Positions 54,901 through 61,651 of a stretch of 64,000 nucleotides of DNA are shown piece after piece. Positions within the stretch are counted from its first letter, which is position 1. Each line of letters starts with the position of its first letter. The translations under genes were made by a program, and so were the position numbers. Source of the stretch: Lutibacter flavus (GTDB taxonomy: Bacteria; Bacteroidota; Bacteroidia; Flavobacteriales; Flavobacteriaceae); assembly GCF_900188355.1 (NCBI RefSeq), contig NZ_FZNX01000002.1:496001-560000 (forward strand), written 5' to 3'. The notes beneath the pieces are model-generated. The model was not told the DNA's origin. It did no database searches and saw only the letters and a list, made by a program, of their open reading frames with translations.

Positions 54901-57900
54901 CTTTATTCCAATTACTGTAATTACCTTCACCATTATTAGCCTCTATTTCATTCGCTACTTGAATACAAACTAAATCGGGATTATCAGTAGTATTTAAATG
55001 TTTTAAACTTAAGTTATTGCTTAAATCTAAACTTGTTAAATTATTGTCATGACAATATAAACTTGTTAATTGAATATTCTTTCTAACATTTAATTCTTTT
55101 ATTAAATTAAAATAACAAGAGATAAAAATTAACTTAGGGTTATTAGTAATATCTATAACTTGTAATTGATTACTATTGCACACGAAGCTAGTTAATTCTT
55201 CGTTTTCACTTACATCTATACTTGTTATCTTATTAAAGCCACATTGAAATGAAGATAGTTTTAAATTTCTACTAACATCTAAACTTTTAAACTCGTTGCT
55301 CGTACATAACAAAACCCTTAAGTTTAGATTCTTACTAGTATCTAGGTTGGTTAACTCATTTGAACCACAGTCAAAATAATCTAATTCAAAATTATGAGTA
55401 ATATCAATACTTTTTAATTGATTATTACTACAATTAAGACTTTTCAATTCACTATTTTTACTTAAGTCTATACTTGTTAGTTCATTGCTATTACAATAAA
55501 TTGATAATAAATTTTTAAAACCTTCTATTCCTGTTAAATCTTTAATTCCATAACGGGAAACATCTAATCTATCAACTAATAATGCATCATCCTTTAGAAT
55601 TTGCTTATTAATAATTCCATCACTATCAAAACCTAAGTCAATTAAAGCTTGTTCAAAATATGTATCGGGAATTATAATTATTTCATTTAAAGAACAGCCA
55701 TGTTCATTTACCTCATCTCCAAAAGGTGTATTTATACAAATATCAATATCATTCATCACTCCATCTTTATCGTCATCTAATAGTTGGCTTTCTGAACACC
55801 CAACAGTATTTACTTCTTCTGCAGAAGGAGTATTCGGACAAATATCAATATCATTCATCACACCATCTTCATCGTCATCTAATTGACTTTCGGAACAACC
55901 ATTTGAATCTACTATCTCTCCTAAAGGAGTATTAGGACATTTATCAATTAAATTTAAAACTCCGTCTCCATCCAAATCATCTTCACTATTATCTGAAGTC
56001 ATATTACTTGGTGTTGTAACATATAATTCAGAACCGCTTTTACTATTGCTAGCTCTAAAATAGATTTTATCACCACTTACTCCAAGTGATTCTATTCCAT
56101 TATAATTATCAAAGTATTGATTATTTTCAGTTTGAATATTAACTTTATATAGTTCATTTTGCTTCCCACTTGTCATCCAAAAGTTTAAATTAGGAGTTGT
56201 TTTAAAAATTAAATTATCTTTAAATGGAAGCATTTGGTAAATTTTATCACCTATTTCACTCTCATCTGTAATTTTAATAGTTCCATCAACAGTTCCATCC
56301 GTTCTCCATAGTTCATCACTTGGAGCGGTGTAATTTGTTGATGTTGTTTGAAGACCAAAGTAAACATATTCTCCAGAAGCTACTATATCTTCAATATCAA
56401 GTGATGGAATAGAATGAGTGGATGCATCAAATAATAAAATAGTTCCTTCAACAGTACCATTGGTTTTGTATAGACCTCTTCGATATTTTTCGGGATCTTG
56501 TGCAACAAAATATAATTCATCATTTAAATTTAAAAAACCAGTAATGCCAGAAAAACTATCGTTAAACGTTTTAATAAAGTAGGTTCCCTCAACTGTCCCA
56601 TCGGATGCCCATAAATCATTAGAACCATAAGATGAATTTGATGTGTTTGCAAAAAAGATTAACTTCTCATTAGCTACATTTAACCTCTCAGGATATTTAA
56701 TATCTATTATTTTTAAAGTACCCGAATAAGTGCCGTCGGTTGTCCATAAAGCTCCTCCATTAGCTTCGTAAGCAGTAAAATAAATTTTTTCATTAAGAAT
56801 CACAAGATTACTTCCTCCACCACTATTTGCCCCTTGCCTTATATCTTTAATCATATAGGTTCCTGATTCTGTTCCACTACTTCTCCATAACTCAAAACCA
56901 TTTATACCGTTGTCAGCTTTAAAATAGAGAATGTCGTTAATTACTGTGAACGACTGTTTTTCATTATAATTCCTCATACTACTTCCTGCACCCGGTTTAA
57001 TATCTTTAACCATGTATGTACCATCTTCCGTTCCATCGCTTCTCCATAATTCATATCCATGATTACTACTTGAGGCACTAAAATATAGAATACCATTGAT
57101 GTCTCTCATATCAGTTTTATCATCAATATATATATTAGATTTTATCTTTTTAGTACCATTAATTGTACCATCACTTTTATATAATGATTCATTGGCTCTA
57201 AAAAAAAGTTCTCCATTAACATCTTTAAATCTTGCAGGATAGCTTCCTTTTGAATGAACTAAATCTAAAAAAAGCGTTGTTCCAGAAATCGTTCCGTCAG
57301 TAATCCATAATTCATTTCCATACGTATCATCTTCACCTGTAATAATTGTATTGTTATTAATACTGACAAAACTTTCTTCTAATCCAGAACTGTTACTATC
57401 TTTAATATTTGATAATTCAAATGTTCCTGTAGAGGACCCATCACTAATCCATAAAGTTTTATTAGAAGAATTTGTACTAGTTGAAAAAAATAAAAGCTTA
57501 TTATTTACTTCATCTACATGAAATTTATCTATCCATACTCCAGCATTTCCTATATTAATATCTTTTAATAATTCTGTTCCATTTGAAGTTCCATCAGTTT
57601 TCCATATTTCATCTCCGTCAATACCATTATTAGCAACGAAGTATATAAAATTATTAAATTTCACAAACTTACTATTATAAGAAATACTATTGAAATTTGT
57701 GTTGTTTATGTCCTTAATCATAGTTGTTCCAGACTCAGTTCCATCACTTTTCCATATTTCTGTTCCATTTATTCCGTCATTTGCTTCAAAAATTATTATG
57801 TTGTTAAGAACACTCCCTTTTAATGCATTTGCACTGGAGTTGTTGCCAACCATTATATCTTTCATTATGCTTGTGCCTATTTCAGTTCCATCACTTTTCC

Positions 57901-58699
57901 ATAATTCTGTGCCATTTATTCCATTATTAGCGAAAAAATAAAAGTGATTATTCATTATTAAGAACTGATTTCCACTATTCAATCCTGAATAGTTAGGGTT
58001 AATGTCTTTAATCAATTTTGTTCCAGATTCAGTTCCATCACTTTTCCATAATTCTGCCCCAATTATTCCATCATCAGCAATAAAATATAGCTCATTATTA
58101 AAAACAAATAGATCTCTTGGAGAACTACTTGCTTCATTTGGATTGATATCTTTGACTAGCCTCGTACCGGACTCGGTTCCATCACTTACCCATAATTCAA
58201 TTCCATTTATACCATCAGTAGCAGTAAAATATAATTTATCATTAAAGCTGACAAAATTATTAGGGCCGTTGTATGCATTTGTGCTATTTGGATTTATGTC
58301 TTTAACCATGTTTGTACCAGCCTCAGTCCCATTACTTGTCCATAATTCTACACCGTTTAAACCGTTATTTGCTGTAAAAAATAGATTACCACCTATTATT
58401 ACAAGATTTTTAGGGTTAGAAGAATTCTTTCCTGAATAAATGTCTTTTATTAATGAAGTGCCTTCTGGAGTACCATCTGAATACCACAACTCCCTACCAA
58501 TAGGTCCTGAGTAGTCATCATCTGTGGCTGTGAAATAAAATCCTGATTGATTGAGTGTAAAATCCTGTGGATTACTATCTGCATGGAAATTTAATTCTAT
58601 TAAAGTAGCTTTTAAAACTGCATTTTGAGCAATCGTAAATTTAAAACTTAATAAAAAAAATAAAAAGATTAAAACTCCATGGGTATGAATTTTTTTCAT
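48932..58699 (-). CDS. Giant secreted repeat protein: ELWxSDGT repeats, TSP3 repeats, five LRR blocks, type IX sorting signal
   Basis: 3255 residues. Signal peptide to about residue 25. Residues about 45-890 contain many copies of a roughly 45-residue repeat with the core ELWKSDGTESGT, probably a beta-propeller-like region. Next come calcium-binding thrombospondin type-3 repeats (DDDxDGVxNDxDxCPNTP) at about 905-1000, about 1278-1540, and singly before each later block. Five leucine-rich blocks follow (about 1008-1256, 1546-1875, 1936-2158, 2218-2568, 2629-2938). Each opens with PDxxFEQALIDLGxDSDGxIN and continues as 21-22-residue LRRs (LTxLDVSKNxxLxxLxCxxN). The end (PNPTKGIFEVALPLSLKEVK to IIKE) is a type A sorting signal for the type IX system. 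Probably a surface adhesin. It has its own -7 box at 58720-58727. Confidence 0.93.
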   Translation of the reverse strand: MKKIHTHGVLIFLFFLLSFKFTIAQNAVLKATLIELNFHADSNPQDFTLNQSGFYFTATDDDYSGPIGRELWYSDGTPEGTSLIKDIYSGKNSSNPKNLVIIGGNLFFTANNGLNGVELWTSNGTEAGTNMVKDINPNSTNAYNGPNNFVSFNDKLYFTATDGINGIELWVSDGTESGTRLVKDINPNEASSSPRDLFVFNNELYFIADDGIIGAELWKSDGTESGTKLIKDINPNYSGLNSGNQFLIMNNHFYFFANNGINGTELWKSDGTEIGTSIMKDIMVGNNSSANALKGSVLNNIIIFEANDGINGTEIWKSDGTESGTTMIKDINNTNFNSISYNSKFVKFNNFIYFVANNGIDGDEIWKTDGTSNGTELLKDINIGNAGVWIDKFHVDEVNNKLLFFSTSTNSSNKTLWISDGSSTGTFELSNIKDSNSSGLEESFVSINNNTIITGEDDTYGNELWITDGTISGTTLFLDLVHSKGSYPARFKDVNGELFFRANESLYKSDGTINGTKKIKSNIYIDDKTDMRDINGILYFSASSSNHGYELWRSDGTEDGTYMVKDIKPGAGSSMRNYNEKQSFTVINDILYFKADNGINGFELWRSSGTESGTYMIKDIRQGANSGGGSNLVILNEKIYFTAYEANGGALWTTDGTYSGTLKIIDIKYPERLNVANEKLIFFANTSNSSYGSNDLWASDGTVEGTYFIKTFNDSFSGITGFLNLNDELYFVAQDPEKYRRGLYKTNGTVEGTILLFDASTHSIPSLDIEDIVASGEYVYFGLQTTSTNYTAPSDELWRTDGTVDGTIKITDESEIGDKIYQMLPFKDNLIFKTTPNLNFWMTSGKQNELYKVNIQTENNQYFDNYNGIESLGVSGDKIYFRASNSKSGSELYVTTPSNMTSDNSEDDLDGDGVLNLIDKCPNTPLGEIVDSNGCSESQLDDDEDGVMNDIDICPNTPSAEEVNTVGCSESQLLDDDKDGVMNDIDICINTPFGDEVNEHGCSLNEIIIIPDTYFEQALIDLGFDSDGIINKQILKDDALLVDRLDVSRYGIKDLTGIEGFKNLLSIYCNSNELTSIDLSKNSELKSLNCSNNQLKSIDITHNFELDYFDCGSNELTNLDTSKNLNLRVLLCTSNEFKSLDVSRNLKLSSFQCGFNKITSIDVSENEELTSFVCNSNQLQVIDITNNPKLIFISCYFNLIKELNVRKNIQLTSLYCHDNNLTSLDLSNNLSLKHLNTTDNPDLVCIQVANEIEANNGEGNYSNWNKDTFSIYSVYCSNGDNDGDGVINDNDQCPNTPIGESVDANGCSQSQLLDDDLDGIMNDIDICPNTPTGEAVNALGCSESQLDDDNDGVMNDADQCLNTPTGETVDENGCSQSQLDDDSDGVLNGIDLCPDTLSGKTVNENGCADNQLDDDNDGVTNDADQCSNTPTGETVDASGCSESQLDDDGDGVLNDADQCSNTPIGESVDANGCSESQLDDDNDGVLNGIDLCPDTLSGKTVDENGCSQSQLDDDSDGVTNDIDQCSGTPLGEAVNDVGCTLSNSKINIPDANFEQALIDLGIDSDGIINKQISKVDALNVNNLNVSEKEIESLVGIEGFENLLELTCFSNNLKSLDVSKNLKLLELNCYNNQLSSLDLSQNKEIVDLGCSVNLLTELDVTMLSNLIQLSCSNNQLSLLNTNQNYKLNFLHCENNLLVNLNLSINGQLVLLNCSKNLLENLDVTNNTNLTSIYCYDNLLTELDVTKNTKLIDFYCYNNNLTSIDVSKNTKLSLFYCWKNFLQLLDVKNNNQLIQLICNNNKLTSLDVSENGKLENFDCSNNQLTSLVLIKNSKLTRFHCYNNQLTNLDISSCIDLGKFNSTNNLDLSCIQVLNEAAANEGVGNYKEWYKDSSAFYSENCSNPDFDDDGVLNENDICPNTPLGDSVDANGCSVNQIVYIPDPNFEQALIDLGIDSDGKINGEMFLYDAVNVGELILIEKNIADLSGIEAFKNLEYLHVQINNLTSLNVSNNIKLINLDCSANQLNNLDVSKNTELTGLQIEYNQFTSIDISQNKKITGFNCIGNNITELNLSNQKDLAVIYCSENKLESLDLSQNVALRVFLGKSNQFKNIDFSFNSNLEEVNISDNELSNLNLKNNLELVEFNSSNNPNLFCIEVGNETAANNKEGNYKEWQKDTFTIYSENCSNTDFDDDGVLNNIDICPDTPSGETVDENGCSVNQIVVIPDANFEQALIDLGIDSDGIINKQISKIDALNVNSLNVSEKEIKDLTGIEAFENLQYLYCGSNELTNLDLSKNKQLIGVNCTLNQLSSLNVSKSNYLRTLSCSDNELTSIDLSNNIQLTYYYGGNNQLTSIDISNNINLEYFHCSNNNLANIDVSKNTKLKSFVCHTNELTNLDVSKNTKLHTLWCNDNQIAKLDVSKNTKLRSFWCYNNQFSELNVRENIELEDLFCHTNQLVNLDVSNNINLTNFQCFNNQISSLDVSNNINLTNFLCYNNPLNSLDVSNNVQLLYFYCDNNQLINIDLQYNKHLASFSCKNNQLTSLDLSNNLELNYFNSVNNPNLFCIQVDNEVNANNGVDNYNEWYKDSFTFYSENCSNTDFDGDGVLNENDFCPETPIGESVDENGCSVNQIVYIPDANFEQALIDLGIDSDGIINKQINNEDALKVSNLNVSEKEIKDLTGIEAFKNLTELNCSKNELQNLNVSQHSELENLNCYGNLISSLDISQNENLGLLNCNDNQLTNLDVNKNTKLSQLHCSRNQLTKLDLDNNINLEILVCRENSLTNLDLSKNSKLLHLDCTWNQLTELDVDNNIELQFLDCGINSLSSIDISAHLNLISLFCYGNQLTSIDITENSKLEYLYLYGNQLTNLDLSKNLKLVRIILNDNLLETLNLTANSKLEQFYGFNNYLTNLDLSYNFELINMDSRGNSSLGCIQVANETAANNKEGNYKEWYKDTLTIFSEDCSSIDIDGDGILNENDLCPETPEGETVNENGCSQSQLDDDNDGVMNDKDLCPETPEGEIVNFNGCIVLPSNNFKIETINETCPNKNNGQIKIASTITYDYLVTINDSEYNLTNDLTIENLEPGTYDICITVPNVTSKQCYTIEIAEGETVSGKASTTANKTAIVIEKGTAPFDVIVNGQLVFKTMSSTFDLNNKHGDLIEIKTAISCEGIFSKTINLFEEIVVFPNPTKGIFEVALPLSLKEVKIDLFTLNSQLISSEVYQVINGKVQLDIRNKPNAVYLIKVHLENPVSVKIIKE
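49885..55676 (-). repeat. Five LRR blocks duplicated within the giant gene
   Basis: The blocks lie at about 54930-55676, 53075-54062, 52225-52893, 50995-52045 and 49885-50813. Each begins with nearly the same 70-bp DNA segment (encoding FEQALIDLGIDSDGIINK) and ends with a conserved CIQVxNExxAN module and one TSP3 repeat. The DNA similarity of the leading segments shows recent internal duplication or gene conversion. The number of LRR units differs between blocks. Confidence 0.88.
54078..54866 (-). repeat. Tandem 99-bp TSP3 array (about eight units)
   Basis: Eight units of 33 residues (DDDxDGVxNDxDQCxNTPxGExVDxNGCSxSQL). A variant unit with LCPDTLSGKTV occurs twice, three units apart, suggesting duplication of a three-unit block. 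Each unit can bind calcium. The region is coding, not a CRISPR or satellite. Confidence 0.9.
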
Positions 58700-58719
58700 A
58701 GTATAGCAATTTTCAACCT

Positions 58720-58727
58720 CAAATATA
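58720..58727 (-). promoter_or_regulatory. -7 promoter box of the giant gene
   Basis: The reverse strand reads TATATTTG, 20 bp before the ATG at 58699. It lies inside the inserted segment, so the gene carries its own promoter. A clear -33 TTG is not seen. Confidence 0.55.
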
Positions 58728-58836
58728 ATTATATTATTGTTGGTGTTGGATGACTTATATCAATTTACTTGAAAAGCAGTTTATTAAAATGTAAAAACAA
58801 GAGCTAAAACTGCTTGTTCAGAGATAGAGGATTGTT

Positions 58837-58871
58837 AAAAAAATGAAGATAGTTTAAGGATGTGAATTCAC
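58837..58871. repeat. Right copy of 35-bp direct repeat flanking the giant gene
   Basis: Same sequence as 48870-48904 with one base changed. This copy holds the true 3' end of moaE (VNSHP-stop on the reverse strand). On the forward strand it keeps KKMKIV-stop, the C-terminus of the MutS-like protein, although no gene leads into it. Confidence 0.92.
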
Positions 58872-59279
58872 CCAAACTTCACCATCTTCAAAATGTTCTT
58901 TTTTCCAGATTGGTACAGTTTCTTTTAGGGTGTCAATAGCAAATTCACAAGCTTCAAAAGCGGCTTTTCTATGTGCAGAAGAAACAGCAATTATTACTGG
59001 AATTTCACCAATTTTAAGTTCACCAAGTGCATGGTGAATTGCAATTTTGTGAATGTCGAATTTTACCATAGCTAAGTCAGCAATTTTTTGCATTTCTTTA
59101 ATTGCCATTGGTTCGTAACCGCTAAAATCTAATAAGGTCACTTCTTTATTTTTTGTTGCATTTCTAACGGTGCCAACAAATAAAGAAATCCCTCCACAAG
59201 ATGCATCTTGCACAAAACTGTAACAATCTTGTAAATTTAATTTTTCTGATGTTATTTTAATAGAGGTATTTATTGTCAT
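58854..59279 (-). CDS. moaE: Molybdopterin synthase catalytic subunit MoaE
   Basis: 141 residues from the ATG at 59279; a TTG at 59300 is rejected. Motifs: CGGISLFVGTVRNATKNKEV, LDFSGYEPMA, IHHALGELKIGE, SSAHRKAAFEACEFAID, and the active-site Lys in VPIWKKEHFEDGEVW. With MoaD it inserts dithiolene sulfur into cPMP. Its 3' end lies in the right direct repeat. Separated from the forward moa genes by the giant gene. Confidence 0.94.
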   Translation of the reverse strand: MTINTSIKITSEKLNLQDCYSFVQDASCGGISLFVGTVRNATKNKEVTLLDFSGYEPMAIKEMQKIADLAMVKFDIHKIAIHHALGELKIGEIPVIIAVSSAHRKAAFEACEFAIDTLKETVPIWKKEHFEDGEVWVNSHP

Positions 59280-59353
59280 TTTTAACAAGATTTTCAGCAA
59301 ATTTAAGAAATATAAACAGTATTTTCGCCAAACTACTATTAACTATAGAACAA

Positions 59354-59629
59354 ATGAAAAATACCTTTAGAATTGTAAGTGTACTTGAAGGAGTTTCTTA
59401 CTTATTATTGCTATTTATTGCAACACCAATTAAGTACTTATTAGGAATTGATACCTATGTGAAAATGTTGGGAATGCCACACGGAATTTTATTTATAGGA
59501 TATGTTATTTTGGCATTTATGTTGAAGTCTGAATTGGAATGGAAATCTAAAACAACTTTAATTGTGCTCTTAGCTTCAGTTATTCCGTTTGGAACATTTT
59601 ATATTGATAAAAAATATTTAAGAGATTAA
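59354..59629 (+). CDS. DUF3817 family membrane protein
   Basis: 91 residues from the ATG at 59354 (MKNTFRIVSVLEGVSYLLLL). Three membrane helices with the family pattern EGVSYLLLL, KMLGMPHGILFI and IPFGTFYIDKKY. Function unknown; such proteins are often fused or linked to transporters. It lies between moaE and moaD on the opposite strand, overlapping the moaD stop by four bases. An upstream in-frame start at 59273 would overlap moaE and is rejected. Confidence 0.82.
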   Translation: MKNTFRIVSVLEGVSYLLLLFIATPIKYLLGIDTYVKMLGMPHGILFIGYVILAFMLKSELEWKSKTTLIVLLASVIPFGTFYIDKKYLRD

Positions 59630-59868
59630 CCGCCACTAACTGGTGGAATTATAGCCACAACATCCCCATTAGTTATAATTAAATCATCATCAGCATATTC
59701 TTCGTTTACAGCTATTGCAAATTCATTAATATTTTTTAATTCTGAAAAATTAGAGATGAGCGAATTTTTCAATTCAGCAATAGTTGTGTTTTCTTCAATT
59801 GTATAAGGCAGCGAGTTTTCACCAACCAAATCTGTAGCAATTCCAAAAAATAAGAGTTGAATTTCCAT
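59626..59868 (-). CDS. moaD: Molybdopterin synthase sulfur carrier subunit MoaD
   Basis: 80 residues with a ubiquitin-like fold (IQLLFFGIATDLVGENSL) and the essential C-terminal Gly-Gly (IIPPVSGG), which is thiocarboxylated after adenylation by the MoeB-like protein. It starts leftward from the divergent region that also holds the Crp/Fnr site for the FeS/NrfD operon. Confidence 0.94.
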   Translation of the reverse strand: MEIQLLFFGIATDLVGENSLPYTIEENTTIAELKNSLISNFSELKNINEFAIAVNEEYADDDLIITNGDVVAIIPPVSGG

Positions 59869-59888
59869 TATAATTATTCAATTTTCAA

Positions 59889-59896
59889 CAAAAGTA
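59889..59896 (-). promoter_or_regulatory. -7 promoter box of moaD
   Basis: The reverse strand reads TACTTTTG, 20 bp before the moaD ATG. The Crp/Fnr-type site at 59946-59961 is centred 57.5 bp upstream of this box and could also act on it. Confidence 0.55.
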
Positions 59897-59945
59897 CATG
59901 ATTTCTATTTAGAATCATTTTAAATAAATTTTAACAGCCGTGTTA

Positions 59946-59961
59946 TGTGAGCTAAGTTACA
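59946..59961 (+). promoter_or_regulatory. Crp/Fnr-type operator before the FeS/NrfD gene
   Basis: TGTGA-GCTAAG-TTACA, one mismatch between the arms. Its centre (59953.5) is 28.5 bp before the -7 box TAACTTTG (59982-59989), exactly the same distance as at the YeeE promoter (39663). It sits between divergent moaD and the FeS/NrfD-Mo enzyme operon. Confidence 0.7.
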
Positions 59962-59981
59962 AAACTAATATTTCTATTCCC

Positions 59982-59989
59982 TAACTTTG
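59982..59989 (+). promoter_or_regulatory. -7 promoter box of the FeS/NrfD operon
   Basis: TAACTTTG, a full match to TAnnTTTG, 27 bp before the ATG at 60017. There is no clear -33 TTG, as expected for an activator-dependent promoter. Confidence 0.65.
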
Positions 59990-60016
59990 ATAGAAGTTCA
60001 AAATATTTTATAAAAA

Positions 60017-61633
60017 ATGAAGTATGGTTTTATAATTGACAATCGTAAATGTATAGGTTGTCACGCTTGTACAACGGCCTGTAAATCGGAACATGATGTT
60101 CCAGTTGGAGTAAACAGGACCTATGTTAAACAAGTTGAAAAGGGAGAATTCCCTGATACTCGAAGAATTTTTTCTGTAATGCGTTGCAATCATTGTACGG
60201 ATGCACCTTGTGTGGAAATTTGTCCGGTTGAAGCACTTTATACTCGTGAAGACGGGATCGTTGATTTTGATAACAATCGTTGTATTGGTTGTAAGTCTTG
60301 TATGCAAGCCTGTCCTTATGATGCTTTGTATATTGATCCTGATAATAATACAGCTGCAAAATGTAATTACTGTGCACACAGAGTAGATGTTGGTCGCGAG
60401 CCAGCATGTGTAACTGTTTGTCCGGAACATGCAATTATTGCTGGTGATATGGAAAATCCATTAACAGAGATTTCACAATTGTTAGCGCGTCAGGCTGTTA
60501 AAGTTCGTAAGCCTGAAAAAGGAACCAATCCTAATTTGTTTTATATAGATGGAGATGATGCTTCTTTAGTGCCTGAAGCAACAGATAAATCTGGTCCTGG
60601 TTTATGGAATTCACAAGCACGTGGTGTAGGTCATTTTGCGAAAGCTGCTGAAAAAATGATGCATACGAATGATGATGTAGATTTACTTCAAATGACAATA
60701 GATAATGATATTGAGGCTGCGTATCAAAGAAAAGATACTGAAAACCCAAATTATATAGATGTGTTATCTGGAAAAGCTCGTAGAGTTTATGATACACCAG
60801 ATAAAGGAATATTATGGGGATGGGAAGTTTCCGCATATGTGTTTACAAAAGCAATTTCTGCCGGTGCATTTTTAATTCCATTTTTAGCAATTATGTTGGG
60901 TTACGAAGTTTCACCAACAGCTAAATTATGGTCAGCTGGTATTTCGCTAGTATTTTTAGCTTTAACTGGATTATTTTTGGTGATGGATTTAGATAGACCT
61001 GATAGATTCTTAAATGTTTTATTACGTCCGCAATGGAAGTCTTGGTTAGTAAAAGGTGGCTATACTATAACTGTTTTTGGATTGTTAGTAACAATTTGGG
61101 GAGCAATGACATTTTTTGAAATACAAGCTGGGGAAACCATTTTACTTTGGATAACTGCTGCATTTGCAATATTATTAGCAATTTATACGGCATTCTTATT
61201 TGCACAGGCAAAAGGTCGCGATTTTTGGCAAAGCCCAACGTTACCATTACATATGTTAGTGCATAGTGTTATGGCAGGAGTTTCAATTTTTGTGTTAGCT
61301 GCGTTAATATTTGGACAAGAAGATTGGATGAGTATTTTAAAAAACACACTAATTATTGCATTGGTTGTAAACTTATTTACATTAATAACTGAGTTGACAA
61401 TTACACATCCAACTACTTCAGCAAAAACTGTGGTAAAAATGATAACTAAAGGAAGATATAAAAATCTATTTTGGTTTGTAACTGTATTAATAGGAAACAT
61501 TATTCCATTAGCACTGTTATATTTTGGAAATGGAGAAATGTTAGCAGTTGTTTCAGGAATTTGTGTATTAGTTGGAATAGTAATTACGGAGAAAATTTGG
61601 GTGGAAGCACCACAAAGAATTCCATTAGCTTAA
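60017..61633 (+). CDS. Fused four-cluster ferredoxin and NrfD-type membrane subunit
   Basis: 538 residues. The N-terminal part (about 1-180) is a PsrB/DmsB-like ferredoxin with four Cys clusters: CIGCHACTTAC, CNHCTDAPCVEIC, CIGCKSCMQAC and CNYCAHR with PACVTVC. After a linker (about 180-265) the C-terminal part has eight membrane helices of the NrfD/PsrC type (WGWEVSAYVFTKAISAGAFLIPF). In most bacteria these are two proteins; here they are one. It would pass electrons between the quinone pool and the Mo enzyme encoded 18 bp downstream. No signal sequence precedes the clusters, so they probably lie in the cytoplasm. Confidence 0.9.
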   Translation: MKYGFIIDNRKCIGCHACTTACKSEHDVPVGVNRTYVKQVEKGEFPDTRRIFSVMRCNHCTDAPCVEICPVEALYTREDGIVDFDNNRCIGCKSCMQACPYDALYIDPDNNTAAKCNYCAHRVDVGREPACVTVCPEHAIIAGDMENPLTEISQLLARQAVKVRKPEKGTNPNLFYIDGDDASLVPEATDKSGPGLWNSQARGVGHFAKAAEKMMHTNDDVDLLQMTIDNDIEAAYQRKDTENPNYIDVLSGKARRVYDTPDKGILWGWEVSAYVFTKAISAGAFLIPFLAIMLGYEVSPTAKLWSAGISLVFLALTGLFLVMDLDRPDRFLNVLLRPQWKSWLVKGGYTITVFGLLVTIWGAMTFFEIQAGETILLWITAAFAILLAIYTAFLFAQAKGRDFWQSPTLPLHMLVHSVMAGVSIFVLAALIFGQEDWMSILKNTLIIALVVNLFTLITELTITHPTTSAKTVVKMITKGRYKNLFWFVTVLIGNIIPLALLYFGNGEMLAVVSGICVLVGIVITEKIWVEAPQRIPLA

Positions 61634-61651
61634 TTTAAATTATAGAAAGTC

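Noticed and set aside
48870-58871. Transposon carrying the giant gene
   Set aside because: No transposase, integrase or terminal inverted repeats are found inside; only the direct repeats support insertion, so it is not annotated as a mobile element.
59273-59353. Extended start for the DUF3817 gene
   Set aside because: It would overlap the moaE start on the other strand and add a sequence unlike the family; the ATG at 59354 begins the conserved part.
60008-60434. Two reverse-strand open frames opposite the ferredoxin part
   Set aside because: Cys- or His-rich shadows of the ferredoxin domain codons; the forward frame has complete cluster motifs.
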